Below, one piece after another: positions 25,177 through 35,681 of a stretch of 64,000 nt of DNA (within the stretch, counting starts at the first letter, position 1; the number at the start of each line of letters is the position of its first letter). Source of the DNA: Chondrus crispus (Eukaryota > Rhodophyta > Florideophyceae > Gigartinales > Gigartinaceae); assembly GCF_000350225.1 (NCBI RefSeq), contig NW_005178942.1:251272-315271 (forward strand), written 5' to 3'. The position numbers and the translations under genes are program-made. The notes below the pieces were generated by a model. The model was not told the DNA's origin, did no database searches, and was given only the letters and a program-made list of their open reading frames with translations.

Positions 25177-26250
25177 GTGCCACAACGAGGCATCGCGGGA
25201 CACCCGGGCCAGAATCGTATCTACTTCGCCCTTCGACGCGAGTACTACTGGCCCCATCTCGCTGCAGATGTCGCTGCCACGGTGCGAGGGTGTCGGATCT
25301 GCGCGATGAACCGGGTCAAGTTGCGGAAACACCTCAACCGTTTGAGGTTGTTCCCCGCCAAGCGGCCACTCGAGAGCCTCGCAATTGACATCTTGGGTCC
25401 GCTCCCCAAGGCGAAGGCAGGGAAACGTTTCCTCCTCGTTATCACAGACCGCTTCACTAAATTAACACAAGTTGTCGCGCTTCGAACAGTGACCGCGTAC
25501 ACTGTCGCGACAGCATTCTGTGACGTGTGGGTCTTCAAATACAGCGTTCCGCGTTCGCTGTTGTCGGACAACGGTCCTCAATTTAACGCGAAGTTCTTCC
25601 ACAGCGTGTGTCGCGTACTGGGGATAACTAACTTATACACGTCCGCGTATCATCCTAAGACAAATGGGCAGGTTGAACGTTACAACCGGACTATCACGTC
25701 CATGTTTCGGAAATACGTCAACGAGCATCAGGATGATTGAGACGTGTACGTCGGACCGCTTACGTACGCGTACAATTCCCACGTCCACCGAACCACGCGT
25801 ACGACAACCTTTGAGCTCGTGCTCAGCAGACCCCCGCCGGAGTTTTCTCTTCGAAGAACCGACGGGGACGCACCCCCTCCGGACAGGGGAACTCAACGCG
25901 CAGAGTTCCTCAAAACTTTGGACGAAACGATCCAAAAAGCTTACGAAAGCTTGCATCGTACGCAAGCCCGCTACAAACCCGACTTCGATAAACGCGTACG
26001 AAGAATTAACACGCGACTCAAGCCCGGGGACTATGTGTACCTCAACCCCACCGATGGGGCGAAGACGTCGAACAAGCTCGCGTCACCTGCCTTTGGAACA
26101 TACCGCGTACTGACCAACGACAACCAAACCATCACGATCGACCGTGATTTGGTAACGGAGCGCGTCTCGGCAGACTGCTGCGTGTACGCTCCCTGTCGGA
26201 CGGACGCGCCACGAGCAAGTGCAACAACCCCAGGTGACCTTGCCGACAAG
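25177..26250 (+). pseudogene. Integrase, element A
   Basis: An N-terminal zinc-binding segment (HPGQNRIYFALRREYYWP then CRICAMNR) precedes a DDE core: AIDILG, LLSDNGPQF and NGQVERYN. The C-terminal DNA-binding part (DFDKRVRRINTRLKPGDYV) follows. The order is as in the integrase of B and C. Confidence 0.85.
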
Positions 26251-26472
26251 GTCACCGAGGGCACGCAGTACGCTGTCGAGCGTCTGCTCAAGCATCGCGT
26301 GGTAGAGGACGGAACTACGGAGTTCCTCATCAAGTGTGCTGACTTCGACGAGCCCACTTGGACTGCACGAACACATGTTCCCGAGGAGCTTGTGTCGCGA
26401 TACGCGAAACGACTGAGAACGTGTACAGGCAGGGAACTCACCTCCGAAGTGAACGCAGTCGTTCACTCTTGA
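26251..26472 (+). pseudogene. Integrase C-terminal chromodomain, element A
   Basis: The chromodomain pattern QYAVERLLKHRV......FLIKCADFDEPTWT closes the pol frame, which stops at 26472. The stop lies inside a hairpin plus polypurine motif (26449-26482). Confidence 0.75.
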
Positions 26473-26482
26473 GGAGGGGGCC
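26449..26482 (+). promoter_or_regulatory. Internal hairpin plus polypurine tract, first copy (element A)
   Basis: A hairpin (GTGAACG / CGTTCAC) is followed by TTGAGGAGGGGGCC. It matches 31 of 34 bases of the motif directly before the 3' LTR (31418-31451) and overlaps the pol stop codon. Retroelements use such purine tracts to prime the second DNA strand. An internal copy could act as a central polypurine tract or mark where a cassette was added. Confidence 0.7.
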
Positions 26483-29039
26483 CCCAACCGCTTCGTCACC
26501 GCGTAATTAACACGACGCGGGTAGGAACAGATGAAGCGTACGAACGGACAAATGTACCCAACCGGGGTGGCAAACGAAGGGGCGAGACGGCAAAACGTAT
26601 TGGCCGTCAAGCTCATCGGATACGACAGACGTCGTCGAGAAGACGCGAGAAACGGAGACAGTACGGACTGTACAACAAAAAAGGCAGCCCTGTATCAACG
26701 GGAGGATACGACCTCCCAAGAAACGCGAACGCGACACGGGAACACTCGCCGATAAGGTGCTCGAATCGGAAAGCAAGAACGACGCCAAGACGTATGGACA
26801 GTCCAAGCTTACTACGCGACACACCAATACCAAGCGGCCCAAACCGCTGGCAACGCAATGTGTGGCGTAGTCGGCAACGGGAGGCAGGAAGGCAACGCCA
26901 CTCCCCCTAGCCAAGAAATGACGCGACCGGTCGCGACGAGCTCCACTCGTAGGGAGACTCACGATCCCGCGACCGCGCACGACTAAAAAGGTACCGATGG
27001 GAAAAGGGGGGGCCTGCAAGAACTAAAAAGCCGCGCGCGCCGCCCGAACTTCAAGTCAATCCGTTACCACGTACCCGAAATAATTTGGGGAACGGACCAA
27101 AAATAGGTGAAAAGTACGGTCCGAATGACACTGTATGCCAAGCCACCGCCGCCGAGGGCCAGGCAGCAAACCGCCGCCGCCTCCGGAAATAATCAAAAAA
27201 GGGAGGGCGTACAATAGAGTAAGATGCACGTGCGCGCGTGCGCTCGTGCGCATACGACAGACAGGACAAGTGTCGTCAGGGGCGACACGCAATTTCACAG
27301 CGGAGATCAGCGTGCGGAACACACTGCCCTTCGGTGGGGTAAGAACCACACCGCACGGAGGAGGGATAGGGGCGGAGTCCCCGACCTTTCCCCCATGCCT
27401 ACATGCCGGTGTGGTCGCGTTCGGGCCGCCCGAGGCGGGCTACCACGCAGATTCAACGGCTCGTGCTGTCCGCGCCTTCTTCTGAGGGTGGTCCTTTCTA
27501 GAGGTGCACGACTCCCCCCTCTTTCTTTCAGTACGCAGCGTCGCCGGCGCACCCTCCTGCACCGCGCGGGCACGCGTCAAAAGGACATGGGCCAGACCAT
27601 CGTCGCGAGCCCCACCACCCCTTCGCCGTGCGACTGGGGGACGCGTACGCGCACGCATACACCCAGTCCCCTCCAAGCCTCGAAAAGCGAGGTACGCGTG
27701 AATGAGGAAGCTAAGTCGCCCGCGACGGATGACCCAGCGTGGTCGACGACACCGAACGCGGAGAGGAGGAGCCGAGGAACGAGGTTCGAGACACGCGTTC
27801 AGAGACAAAACGACGCCCCACGGCTCCCTTCGGACGGGAGCGGGACAGCGCACGGTTTGGACCGGTGAGAACGCGTGGCATGGCGAATTCTCCGGACAAA
27901 GAACCGGGATCCCTCTCCCACCTCATCAGACGGGGTGGGACAAAGGAAGACGCCGAGGGCGCCACACGGACCCCCTGCGCCAGAGATGGAAAGGTGAGAT
28001 CGGGACAGGACATCTCACATCGATGACGAGCCGGGGGAGGAGTTCTAATAATCTACGAGGACACCGACGCTGCCATCGCACCACATTTGCCTCCCTCGAA
28101 AACCCCTTACTTTTAGGGCGGACCTCGCCACGGCGGTCATAAGGACTGCCGTGAATGATTTCGAAACAAGGACCGTACTCAAACCCTGCCGCCGACGCAT
28201 CTACAGTCCCGCGGCTCGTCCTACGTCAGGCGAGCGGGAGAAGACTACTGTGGCCGGCGACCGGCCACTCGAGGCACTGGCCTTTTCGCGATCTGATACG
28301 CTAGTGCCCTCGAGCGCGCGACACGCGGCGAAATAAGGGGAAGGCCCCTCGAATCCCTCCCGACGGGGAAGGGATGACCCGCAGTCGTGACCGCGGAGAG
28401 TGCAGTACGCGAGGAAGAACTCAGGCGTCGATGTGGCACCCCTTACCACCCCCTCGGATCGGGTGGACGAAAGGACACGACACGAGGAAGGAAGGGTCGC
28501 CGCGCTGGCGACACGAGCCGTACGACGGAGTAAGGCTTCGAAACACGCGCCGACCACCGCGATCCCCCGCGCGCGGAGGGTATCAAGGTCGGACGAGACC
28601 CGCGAAAAAGGGGACAGGTAAGATGTCCTCGAGGGACGATCAACCGCTGCTATCAAGACCAACGCGAAGCGGACGGAACCTCGAAGCTCCATATCCGCGG
28701 TCGACGGGGATACGAGGCTCCGCATGTCCCTCCCGATGTGGGGGGGACAAACCCCGATCGCGACCAAGGGTTCTGCGTGACGCGAGGGAGGGCCCCGACG
28801 GCCATGCCACGAGGAAGAGACGGCACCGCGCCGGTGGCGCGAGACGGGCCGCCACAAGAACGCCGCGTCTCGTCGTGCCGAGATAGGAAGGTTTGAAGGA
28901 CGCGAGGCATCCCGTGCCGACGTGAACGCGGAGAAGGAGTCCACGAAAGGTGCGAAGAAAGGGGGTGTACTAATTTTACGCGAACGCGGGGATCGAATCG
29001 TCAATTCCGAGGTCTACAGGACGTGCGGGGACGTCACGC
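26483..29039. other. Part of the 3' cassette of element A without clear coding
   Basis: GC-rich, purine-rich DNA in which only shadow frames occur. I see no domain, repeat array or RNA gene. It would be the 3' UTR of the minus-strand frame that starts to its right. Confidence 0.5.
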
Positions 29040-30934
29040 TTATTGGCTCGGGCCATCAGCCGCCCCCGCCGGATCGGAGACGCGGGAGGGCTGAGGGCAG
29101 TAGCTCGGGTGCTGAGGCACCTCTGTCCTTAGCTCCTCCAACGAGGGCATGGTGACCTCACTGTGCCGTGGCCAAGCGCGGACCGACGCGCCATGAGGGC
29201 CACCCTCCTCGGCGTGAACGGAATTGTATCCGTGTCCGGCGTAAGGGTCGGGCATTATGAGAAGCGACGCGGACGCGCCAGAGTAGTGGGCAAGCGCAAC
29301 TGCTCGCTGTGCCGCGGCACGGAGTTCGTCTCGCTCGCGGTGGTATCGGTCACGATCCGCCATCGCCCGGTCGAGGGCTTCGGACTGTCGAAGGGACGAT
29401 TTATGGAAATCGTCCAAGGCCTCCAGAATGCGGTGAAGGTTCGCCGCATGGGCTTCACGCTCTGCATCGATACGGTTCGCTTCGGCGCTGCGCGTAAGGT
29501 ACCAGCTCACGAGGGTGCTTAGCAGCCCACCGACCTCCCAAACGCGATGGGACGCCGTACTGAGGGTGCGAGTCAATTCGGGAATCGCCGAGATATCCCC
29601 CTGCGACAATATGAGCTGCGGCGTCCCGGAAGAGGGCAAAGGTCCTTGCCGTGCCAAGTTCAAAGGGGGTACGGGCGGAACCTTCGACGCGAATTGACGA
29701 AATACACCGGACGTATTGGGTGACTGTAAGTGCGTTAAGCGCGACGGCACGAAAGCTGAGGTGTCGTGATCCACCTCTCGGTACCGCTTTCGCTGAGCCT
29801 CGTGGCGGGCGGAGCCCACACCGGCAACTCTCCCCGCGACGGTCGGCGAGGACTGGGGAGAGGCCAGCTTCGCTACGAAGGAGTCGGACCCTCCCGAGAA
29901 ACGCGAGGACCCCGATGCGTTGGACAAACACGAGTCGGTTGACATGGACATCGGTCATAAACGCGCTCCCTAGGGCCCATGCCCACTCACACTCGACGTT
30001 GTACATCAATTCAGTTTAGGCCAGGTGCCGTGGGTCGGAGCACGCAAACCCGAAATGGTTTAAGGCATATGGAAGGTGCGGGTGGACCCCGAAGGATGGA
30101 AGGGACCTCGGCAGCGTCTCCGGCAGATCCGGGAAGTCCCTTGCAGTGATGCCGTGCTCAAAGGACGCCGATCTAAAAAAACCGACCGTCCTCTTCCTCG
30201 CGATGGCGGTATGTCGCCCAATCGTGGGGCGACACCGCAATGGCGTGAAGCTGCATAAGTGAGCTAGCGGATTTTTGCAAGGCCATGCGGGTCTTTGAAT
30301 ACGCGTACGGTCGAGGGCTAACGAATAGCTCCTTCACTTCCGAAAACACGAAACGCCGCGGGCCGTCAGGGAGACGACCGAACAAGTGGTCAGGCATACG
30401 GTCTACATACGAAACTTCACCGATGCTGTATGCGAAGGACCTGTCCCCGGAAATTGCGTCGAGTAGTTGATACGGGACTCCCCCGCCTTTACTCGTCAAC
30501 CGCTCGAGGACGAGGCCGGCCTCGTCCACACGACCCGCTTCGTAGATGCGTCGAACGCGCATGAGGTCGGGACGCAAGGAGTCGCGGGACAGTAGTTCGG
30601 TAAGCGTGATCCCCGATCGGGCGTGCCGACGCCACGGGAACCACAGTCGCTCAACTGGTAACGACAGCGAGCGCTTCAGAGGAGCACCAAACCACTGCCT
30701 GGTGTCGTCGGCCAACTCCGCGCTGGCGTCGAGCATGCCTCGACACTTCTGGGGCAGGGCACCGGGCTGTCGGCAGCTCCCCCACGCTCCATAAGACCCA
30801 CTGCGCGGCTCGTAAGCCGCGTTAGCGTGCTCTGCATCGAGTGACCCCACGGAAGCGGACCCCGTTGGGGACCGCTCGGGAGTCTTCTCCTCTCTTCTGC
30901 ACCGCGTCCATCGAAGAGGCCGGACGGAATTCAA
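29040..30934 (-). pseudogene. Antisense accessory reading frame of element A
   Basis: Frames on the minus strand, opposite to gag-pol, begin about 0.5 kb inside the 3' LTR. The upstream one (30173-30934) carries GEVSYVDRMPDH, close to GERSYLDNMPAW of element B. A middle stretch (29455-30009) begins with the aromatic YNVECEWAWALG. The downstream one (29040-29951) ends in a helical, coiled-coil-like region (NLHRILEALDDFHKSSLRQ) and an acidic tail. I recognise no named family. The repetition of this layout in A, B and C suggests an accessory protein expressed from an opposite-strand transcript. It is in pieces and is treated as fossil. Confidence 0.6.
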
Positions 30935-31417
30935 CCGATGACGCGGACCCGGAAGATCCGCACGACTTTTGGAAAGGCGGCAACGCGGGCGCCGCGGAAG
31001 AAACGAACCCTTCTACTCGAAGGGGAAGCGTAACGGAGACCCCGGTAGAGGTCTGGACGGGTACTGTACGCGGGGGCCCGGACGCCCCAGGGAGCGGCGG
31101 AAGTGCGAGGGGTGCCACGGAGGAACCCCGACATGAAGGGGACAGCGAGGAGTCGACAGCGGGATGACCCGCGGGAGGAGAAGACATGAGAACCATGTGG
31201 AAGCCCGCGTACGAGCGAGGAAGGTCAACGACGTCCGCACCGATGTGCGGGAAGAAGCCGATGTAGGCGAAGGAAAGGGGTGCGCGGATGAGGACCGAGA
31301 CGCAGACAGGGGAGAGGCGATCGGGGATCAACGCGAGGGGATGCGACGTATAGCGGGGGAACAAGGCCAAGGCTCGGAAAGCGACTGGGTCGGACATGGT
31401 TCTCTCACTCCTCAAGG

Positions 31418-31451
31418 GTGAACGCGGACGTTCACTGTTGAGGAGGGGGCC
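31418..31451 (+). promoter_or_regulatory. Hairpin plus polypurine tract before the 3' LTR of element A
   Basis: The motif GTGAACG...CGTTCAC then TTGAGGAGGGGG lies directly before the 3' LTR at 31453. CTCCTCAA just upstream (31408-31415) pairs with TTGAGGAG, which lengthens the stem. It is the expected plus-strand primer site. Confidence 0.75.
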
Positions 31452-31452
31452 G

Positions 31453-32113
31453 CGTGGCATAACGGCGGTTCGTGATTAGATTTAGATCAGATCAATACGA
31501 ACCACACACGCGCACACGTGTGCCCCCACGTGAACGGGGGGCACGCGACCACACGCGTACACGTGTAGAAGGGGCGTACCACCACACGCAGAGTACGCGT
31601 CTCACACGTGTGCTGTCAGCCCGACGGCTGACAGCATTACAGCGCGGGACAACCCGCGCTACAGTACGTTACTACAGCATACCGGTACTGTAGTGTTATG
31701 ATAGAGACATTGGATATATTAAATACGAGCGAGACCGGCGGCGGCGTAGGGGGACAAGCACGGACTGGTCCACGACCTACCGCTTAGGTCCGTCTTCCAG
31801 CTTAACTAACTCGCGCGATCCGCCTTTGCGCGCGTTAACCGGGACAAAGTGGGTAGAGGACAGCCGCGTACGCGAGCGAGCCTAGATCCGCCTCCGCCCG
31901 TCAGCGCTGGTACGTTACCCAGCGCTGCCCCGGGGCGTCGAGGCGTAGATCGGCCCGCGCGTACGCTCGTACCCGACCGTCCCGCTCTACCACGCTACCA
32001 GGGCCCACTTCTCTGTCCCGTTAGCTGTGTGTTCTCCCCGTCTTCTCGCCCCCGTACAGGGTCTACGCCGAGCTAAGTATACACCCCTCTCCGTTGAGGG
32101 GTGTTATACTACA
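31453..32113 (+). repeat. 3' LTR of element A
   Basis: 661 bp, followed by the GAGCG duplication. The three hairpins and the ATATATTAAATACG box are at about 31614-31720. Compared with the 5' LTR the first base pair is CG instead of TG. Confidence 0.85.
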
Positions 32114-32118
32114 GAGCG

Positions 32119-32298
32119 GGTGAAGCCGTTTTAGGCTTAACCTCCGAAGGACGACCACGTTCTTCTGGATATGGGAATGACTCAGACGGAGCAGCCCGCT
32201 ACGGTTTACCGGAGACACCTGCTTATCCGACCTCTTACGGGTATGGCCCTCGTAGGGAGTATCCAATTTCAGGAAAGCGTGCTCGTCGTGAGTAGTCT
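32119..32298 (+). pseudogene. Tail of the antisense frame of element C, right of the element A insertion
   Basis: Plus-strand coding directly after the GAGCG duplication, rich in Gly, Tyr, Pro and Arg, ending KRARRE and a stop. It lies in the same direction as 520-2186, so element A interrupted one reading frame. Confidence 0.55.
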
Positions 32299-32440
32299 AA
32301 TTGAGACGTTTCTGTACTCGTTTCCACCTAGAAGTTTCTTCCTTTCTTTCGTAAAGTCAATTCGGCTTTGGTTCTTGCCTTGGGTTACTCTTCCTTTGTA
32401 CTTCTGCTGGGCTAACGGTAATGCCGTGACCACTACGGAC

Positions 32441-32488
32441 TAGATTATTCTGACAATGCAGTAGTAGAATATTCTGACAATGCAGTAA
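32441..32488. repeat. 24-bp tandem duplication
   Basis: Two adjacent 24-mers share TATTCTGACAATGCAGTA with one or two differences. They lie between the end of the antisense frame and the chromodomain of element C. Confidence 0.7.
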
Positions 32489-32532
32489 CGCGAACGCGAA
32501 CTGGCGCAAAGAGACAGGCTTTCTCCCCCTTC

Positions 32533-32976
32533 TTAAGATAGTGGTTTACGGTTTAACCGTTTCCAATATCTGGTTTTGAAGTGTTCCGGGATATGGTGGA
32601 CCGGTTCCATGGTATCGTCTTTCGACGTATAACCGTACCATCGGACCCGGTACGGGTAGCCCGTGGGGATGCGCTTATGAGAAACCAAATGGTCAACGGC
32701 AAAAAATGAAGAACCTTGTTCCGATTCTTGCGGTACGGCCTTTTCATTCCGTGTCTCCGTTTCCTCTTGAGGCGTTGGGTCTGGTTGAGTAACTGTCTGC
32801 TGAGGTGGTTCTACGTGAGTTTTTCCAGGTTGAGTGACCTGTTGAGGAATGTCCGGAGTATCCGGGGGGCGTGGAAGACGTGACAGATCAACGGAAATGC
32901 GATCTTGACTCACCGTATTGAGAATACCGTGCTCGGAAATTGTGACCGTATGATTCGGATGTACTTTTGTTACCAT
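32533..32976 (-). pseudogene. Integrase C-terminal chromodomain, element C
   Basis: AVDHLVSHKRI....YRVRWYGYTSKDDTMEP matches the chromodomain of element B closely in VRWYGYTS. A Gln/Pro/Glu-rich linker precedes it. Confidence 0.75.
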
Positions 32977-34004
32977 TTATGGTCCCGTCGTCTTCTGTTG
33001 AAGTTTCCTTGAGAGATTTTCATCGTACGCTTCCGTGTCAGGATCCTTGTGGTAACCGTTACGTTTCTTAAAGCGGGGCCTATCAGGGAAGACCCAGTGA
33101 CCCTCTTTCATCTTCAGGGGATTGCGAACGCGTCGATCGAAGTCCGCTTGGGCTTGTTTCTGGGCAGCTGTGAGTTTGTGAAATGACCTTTTTAGGGCTT
33201 CTCGTAACCGATTTAATGTAAACCTTTTAAAGGCAGCCGGCGACAAGGCTTCATGGGATACGTGGGTGAACGTTAGAGACAAGAGGGCCTGTAAAGGTAT
33301 GTTCGGAGGATGTCGCAAAAGTGCCAAATCGAAGGGAGTCGTTCCCGTTGAACGGTGTAGCTGTGTGTTGTAGGCGTAGATAACGGACTAGACATAGTCA
33401 TCCCAGTTCTGCTGATTCTCAGCAACGTACTGACGTAATCTCTGAAAGAGTGTCCTATTGAGGCGTCCACTTGGCCATTTGTTTGGGGATGGTATGCTGT
33501 CTTAAATAGTTGCTTCATTCCCAACATCTGGCTAACAGAATCGTAAATTTTTGACACGAACTGTGGACCGTTATCAGAAAGCAGATAGAGTGGAATCGCA
33601 TATGGGTAAACCCAATATTCCAAGAAGGCAGCGGCTACGGTCGCAGCCGTTGTATTCCTCAAAGGGATTGCTCTTGTGAGTTTCGTGAATCGGTCCGTAA
33701 TTACCAAAACTTGCTTGTTACCGTGCGCGGTTTTCGTAAGTGGTCCGAGAAGGTCGATAGCGATAAATTCGAGCGGACCGGTGGCCAGAAACAATCGAAA
33801 GTAATTGTGATGCTTCTGGGTAGTTCCTCGATTGGCGACACAACTGGCATATTGCGAGAGAACGTTGTAGACGTCACTAGCCTTATGTGGCCAATAGAAT
33901 TCCCGTCGAAGGGTGTAGAACATTCTTGTCCCACCAGGGTGTCCTTGCGAACGCGGAAAATGGGCGAGATACAGTACCCTCTCACGGAGCGTTCTCGGGA
34001 CCAC
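32977..34004 (-). pseudogene. Integrase, element C
   Basis: A zinc-binding part (HFPRSQGHPGGTRMFYTLRR, CASCVANRG) and a DDE core with AIDLLG, LLSDNGPQF and TNGQVD are visible. A C-terminal basic part lies in 32977-33327. It is broken. Confidence 0.8.
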
Positions 34005-35681
34005 GATCTGTACTAGCCCATCTGGGGTGGCTCGTCGAACGAGGAAGATTCAAAATGAGAGCCGGGGGTACCGACAAGCTTGGCCAGTTCCTTACAATAA
34101 GGGTCTTCCGCTTGTTCGCGTAGAATCTCTTCAGCAGTAATGGCTGTTGCCTCCGGATCTCCCGGGCCAAAAGGTTCACCGGGTATGCAGTTACCACTTG
34201 GGGTATTTCCTTGCCATACCAGAGGGTAAAACATGGAATCTCATCACCGAGGAAGGTCTCATCCAATCCCTTAGTGGGTAACCTTGACATGGCATCAGCA
34301 AGGTTATGCTTCCGTCCTGGATTGTACGTTACTTCGTACTCAAATTCAGAAAGCCGTAATCTCCATCGGGCTAGCCGTGGGGATGAATCGGTTAGGTTTA
34401 ACAACCACTGTAGCGGTTGGTGATCTGTTCTTATCGTGAATACGTTTCCTTCAAGGTACGGTCTGAAAGTAAATAAAGTCCACACAACGGCGAGACATTC
34501 CTTTTCGGTTGTCGTATGATTACGTTCTGCCTTTGTCAGGGTTCGGCCCTAATAGCCTTCAGGGTGCTTTTTGCCACTGGGTTGCACTTGAAGGAGACAG
34601 CTACCGACTTGTACATCGAACGAAATCGTATCCACGAAAAATCGTCCACTCCTTCGAGGTAAGGCCAGAACTGGTGGCTGTAGCAGTTTCCTCTTGGGTT
34701 TTTGAAACGCTGCATACTCCTCATCTGATAAATGTTCGAATACAGCTGGTTGGTCTTTCATAAGTTTCCTTGTTAGGGGAGACGCGATCTGAGCGTACTT
34801 CGGGACAAAGCGTCTGTAAACGTTACAAACACCTAAGATAGAACGCAAATCTGTCTCACTTGTTGGGGCAGCGCCCTTTCTAGGGCTTCTACATTCTTGG
34901 TGGCTACTTCGAGTTTCCCTGGCCGGATCACGTGACCGAGACAGTCTACTGAGGACTCAAAGAACTTGCACTTACCCAACTTCAATGAGGCTCCAGCGGC
35001 TTTCAATAACGTTAATACGGTCTCTCAGTGATGGAAGTGATCAGCAATATTCCGAGAGTATATAATGACATCGTCAAGATATACCAGAGCGAATTGCTAC
35101 TTACAGCGCGAAAGGATAATATCAACAGCCCTCTGAAAAGTCGCTGGTGCGTTCTTCAATCCGAATGACATACGCAAAAAGCGAAATAGTGCCTCATGAC
35201 AGATAAAGGCCGTCTTGTCTCGATCTTGTTTGTCAACCTCTACTTGCCAGTATCCACTGTTACAATCTAAGGTTGTGAAAACTTCGGTATCTCCGAAGGA
35301 GTCAATGAACTCATCCATTCTTGGTATCGGATATGAATCCCGTTTCGTTATTGCGTTCAATCTTCTGTATTCAACGCAAAAACGTAACGATGTGTCGGAT
35401 TTTGGTACCAATACTACTGGACTGGCCCACGTGGGCCAGTCCAGAATTATTGGTACTGAAATCGAACCTTCGAACGCTGAGCACTCAGCGTTCGAAGGTT
35501 CGATCACACCTTCTCGCAACATGCGTTCTACTTCTAAATTTTCAGCTTCCTTTGCTCTGGGTCCTGGTACCATCGTACCCAGCGTTCCGTCCCACATTTC
35601 TTGGAAGTGTTCGAGGAGTTCCACTATATGGTTTCGCACATGCGGTTCCTGGTTACCGATGTGAATGCGCTCTCGCCAGCC
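33982..35681 (-). pseudogene. Reverse transcriptase / RNase H, element C
   Basis: RT blocks CVEYRRLNAIT, TTLDCNSGYWQ and LRMSFGLKNAPATFQRA are seen in 35097-35400 and the RNase H block RTDHQPLQWLLN in 33982-34485. The region contains a foldback sequence (35398-35504). The upstream linker ends at the solo A-type LTR. It has several breaks. Confidence 0.8.
35398..35504. repeat. Two adjoining foldback (inverted) repeats inside RT of element C
   Basis: 35398-35430 pairs with 35431-35463 (33-bp arms, about 5 mismatches, no spacer). 35461-35481 pairs with 35484-35504 (21-bp perfect arms, CA loop). Such back-to-back inverted copies suggest template switching during synthesis. Confidence 0.85.

Larger units (their letters stand above)
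2187..32113 (+). mobile_element. Element A: chromodomain Ty3/gypsy retrotransposon, carrying element B in its 5' LTR
   Basis: Without element B the unit is about 13.7 kb. Both LTRs come to 661 bp (2187-2209 plus 18465-19102; 31453-32113) with about 27 differences by eye, roughly 96 percent identity, so the insertion is moderately young. The 5-bp duplication GAGCG flanks it at 2182-2186 and 32114-32118. The plus strand carries a primer-binding site, gag, protease, RT/RNase H, integrase and chromodomain (19182-26472). A 4.9 kb cassette with minus-strand reading frames follows, and then a polypurine tract before the 3' LTR. The coding region has a few breaks. GC content is high and CpG is plentiful throughout, unlike elements B and C. 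B is inserted in its 5' LTR with a CGTGA duplication. Confidence 0.85.

Noticed and set aside
27056-28904. Many overlapping frames of 60-260 codons in the cassette of element A
   Set aside because: High-GC DNA leaves frames open on both strands; none shows a domain or the motifs shared by the antisense frames.
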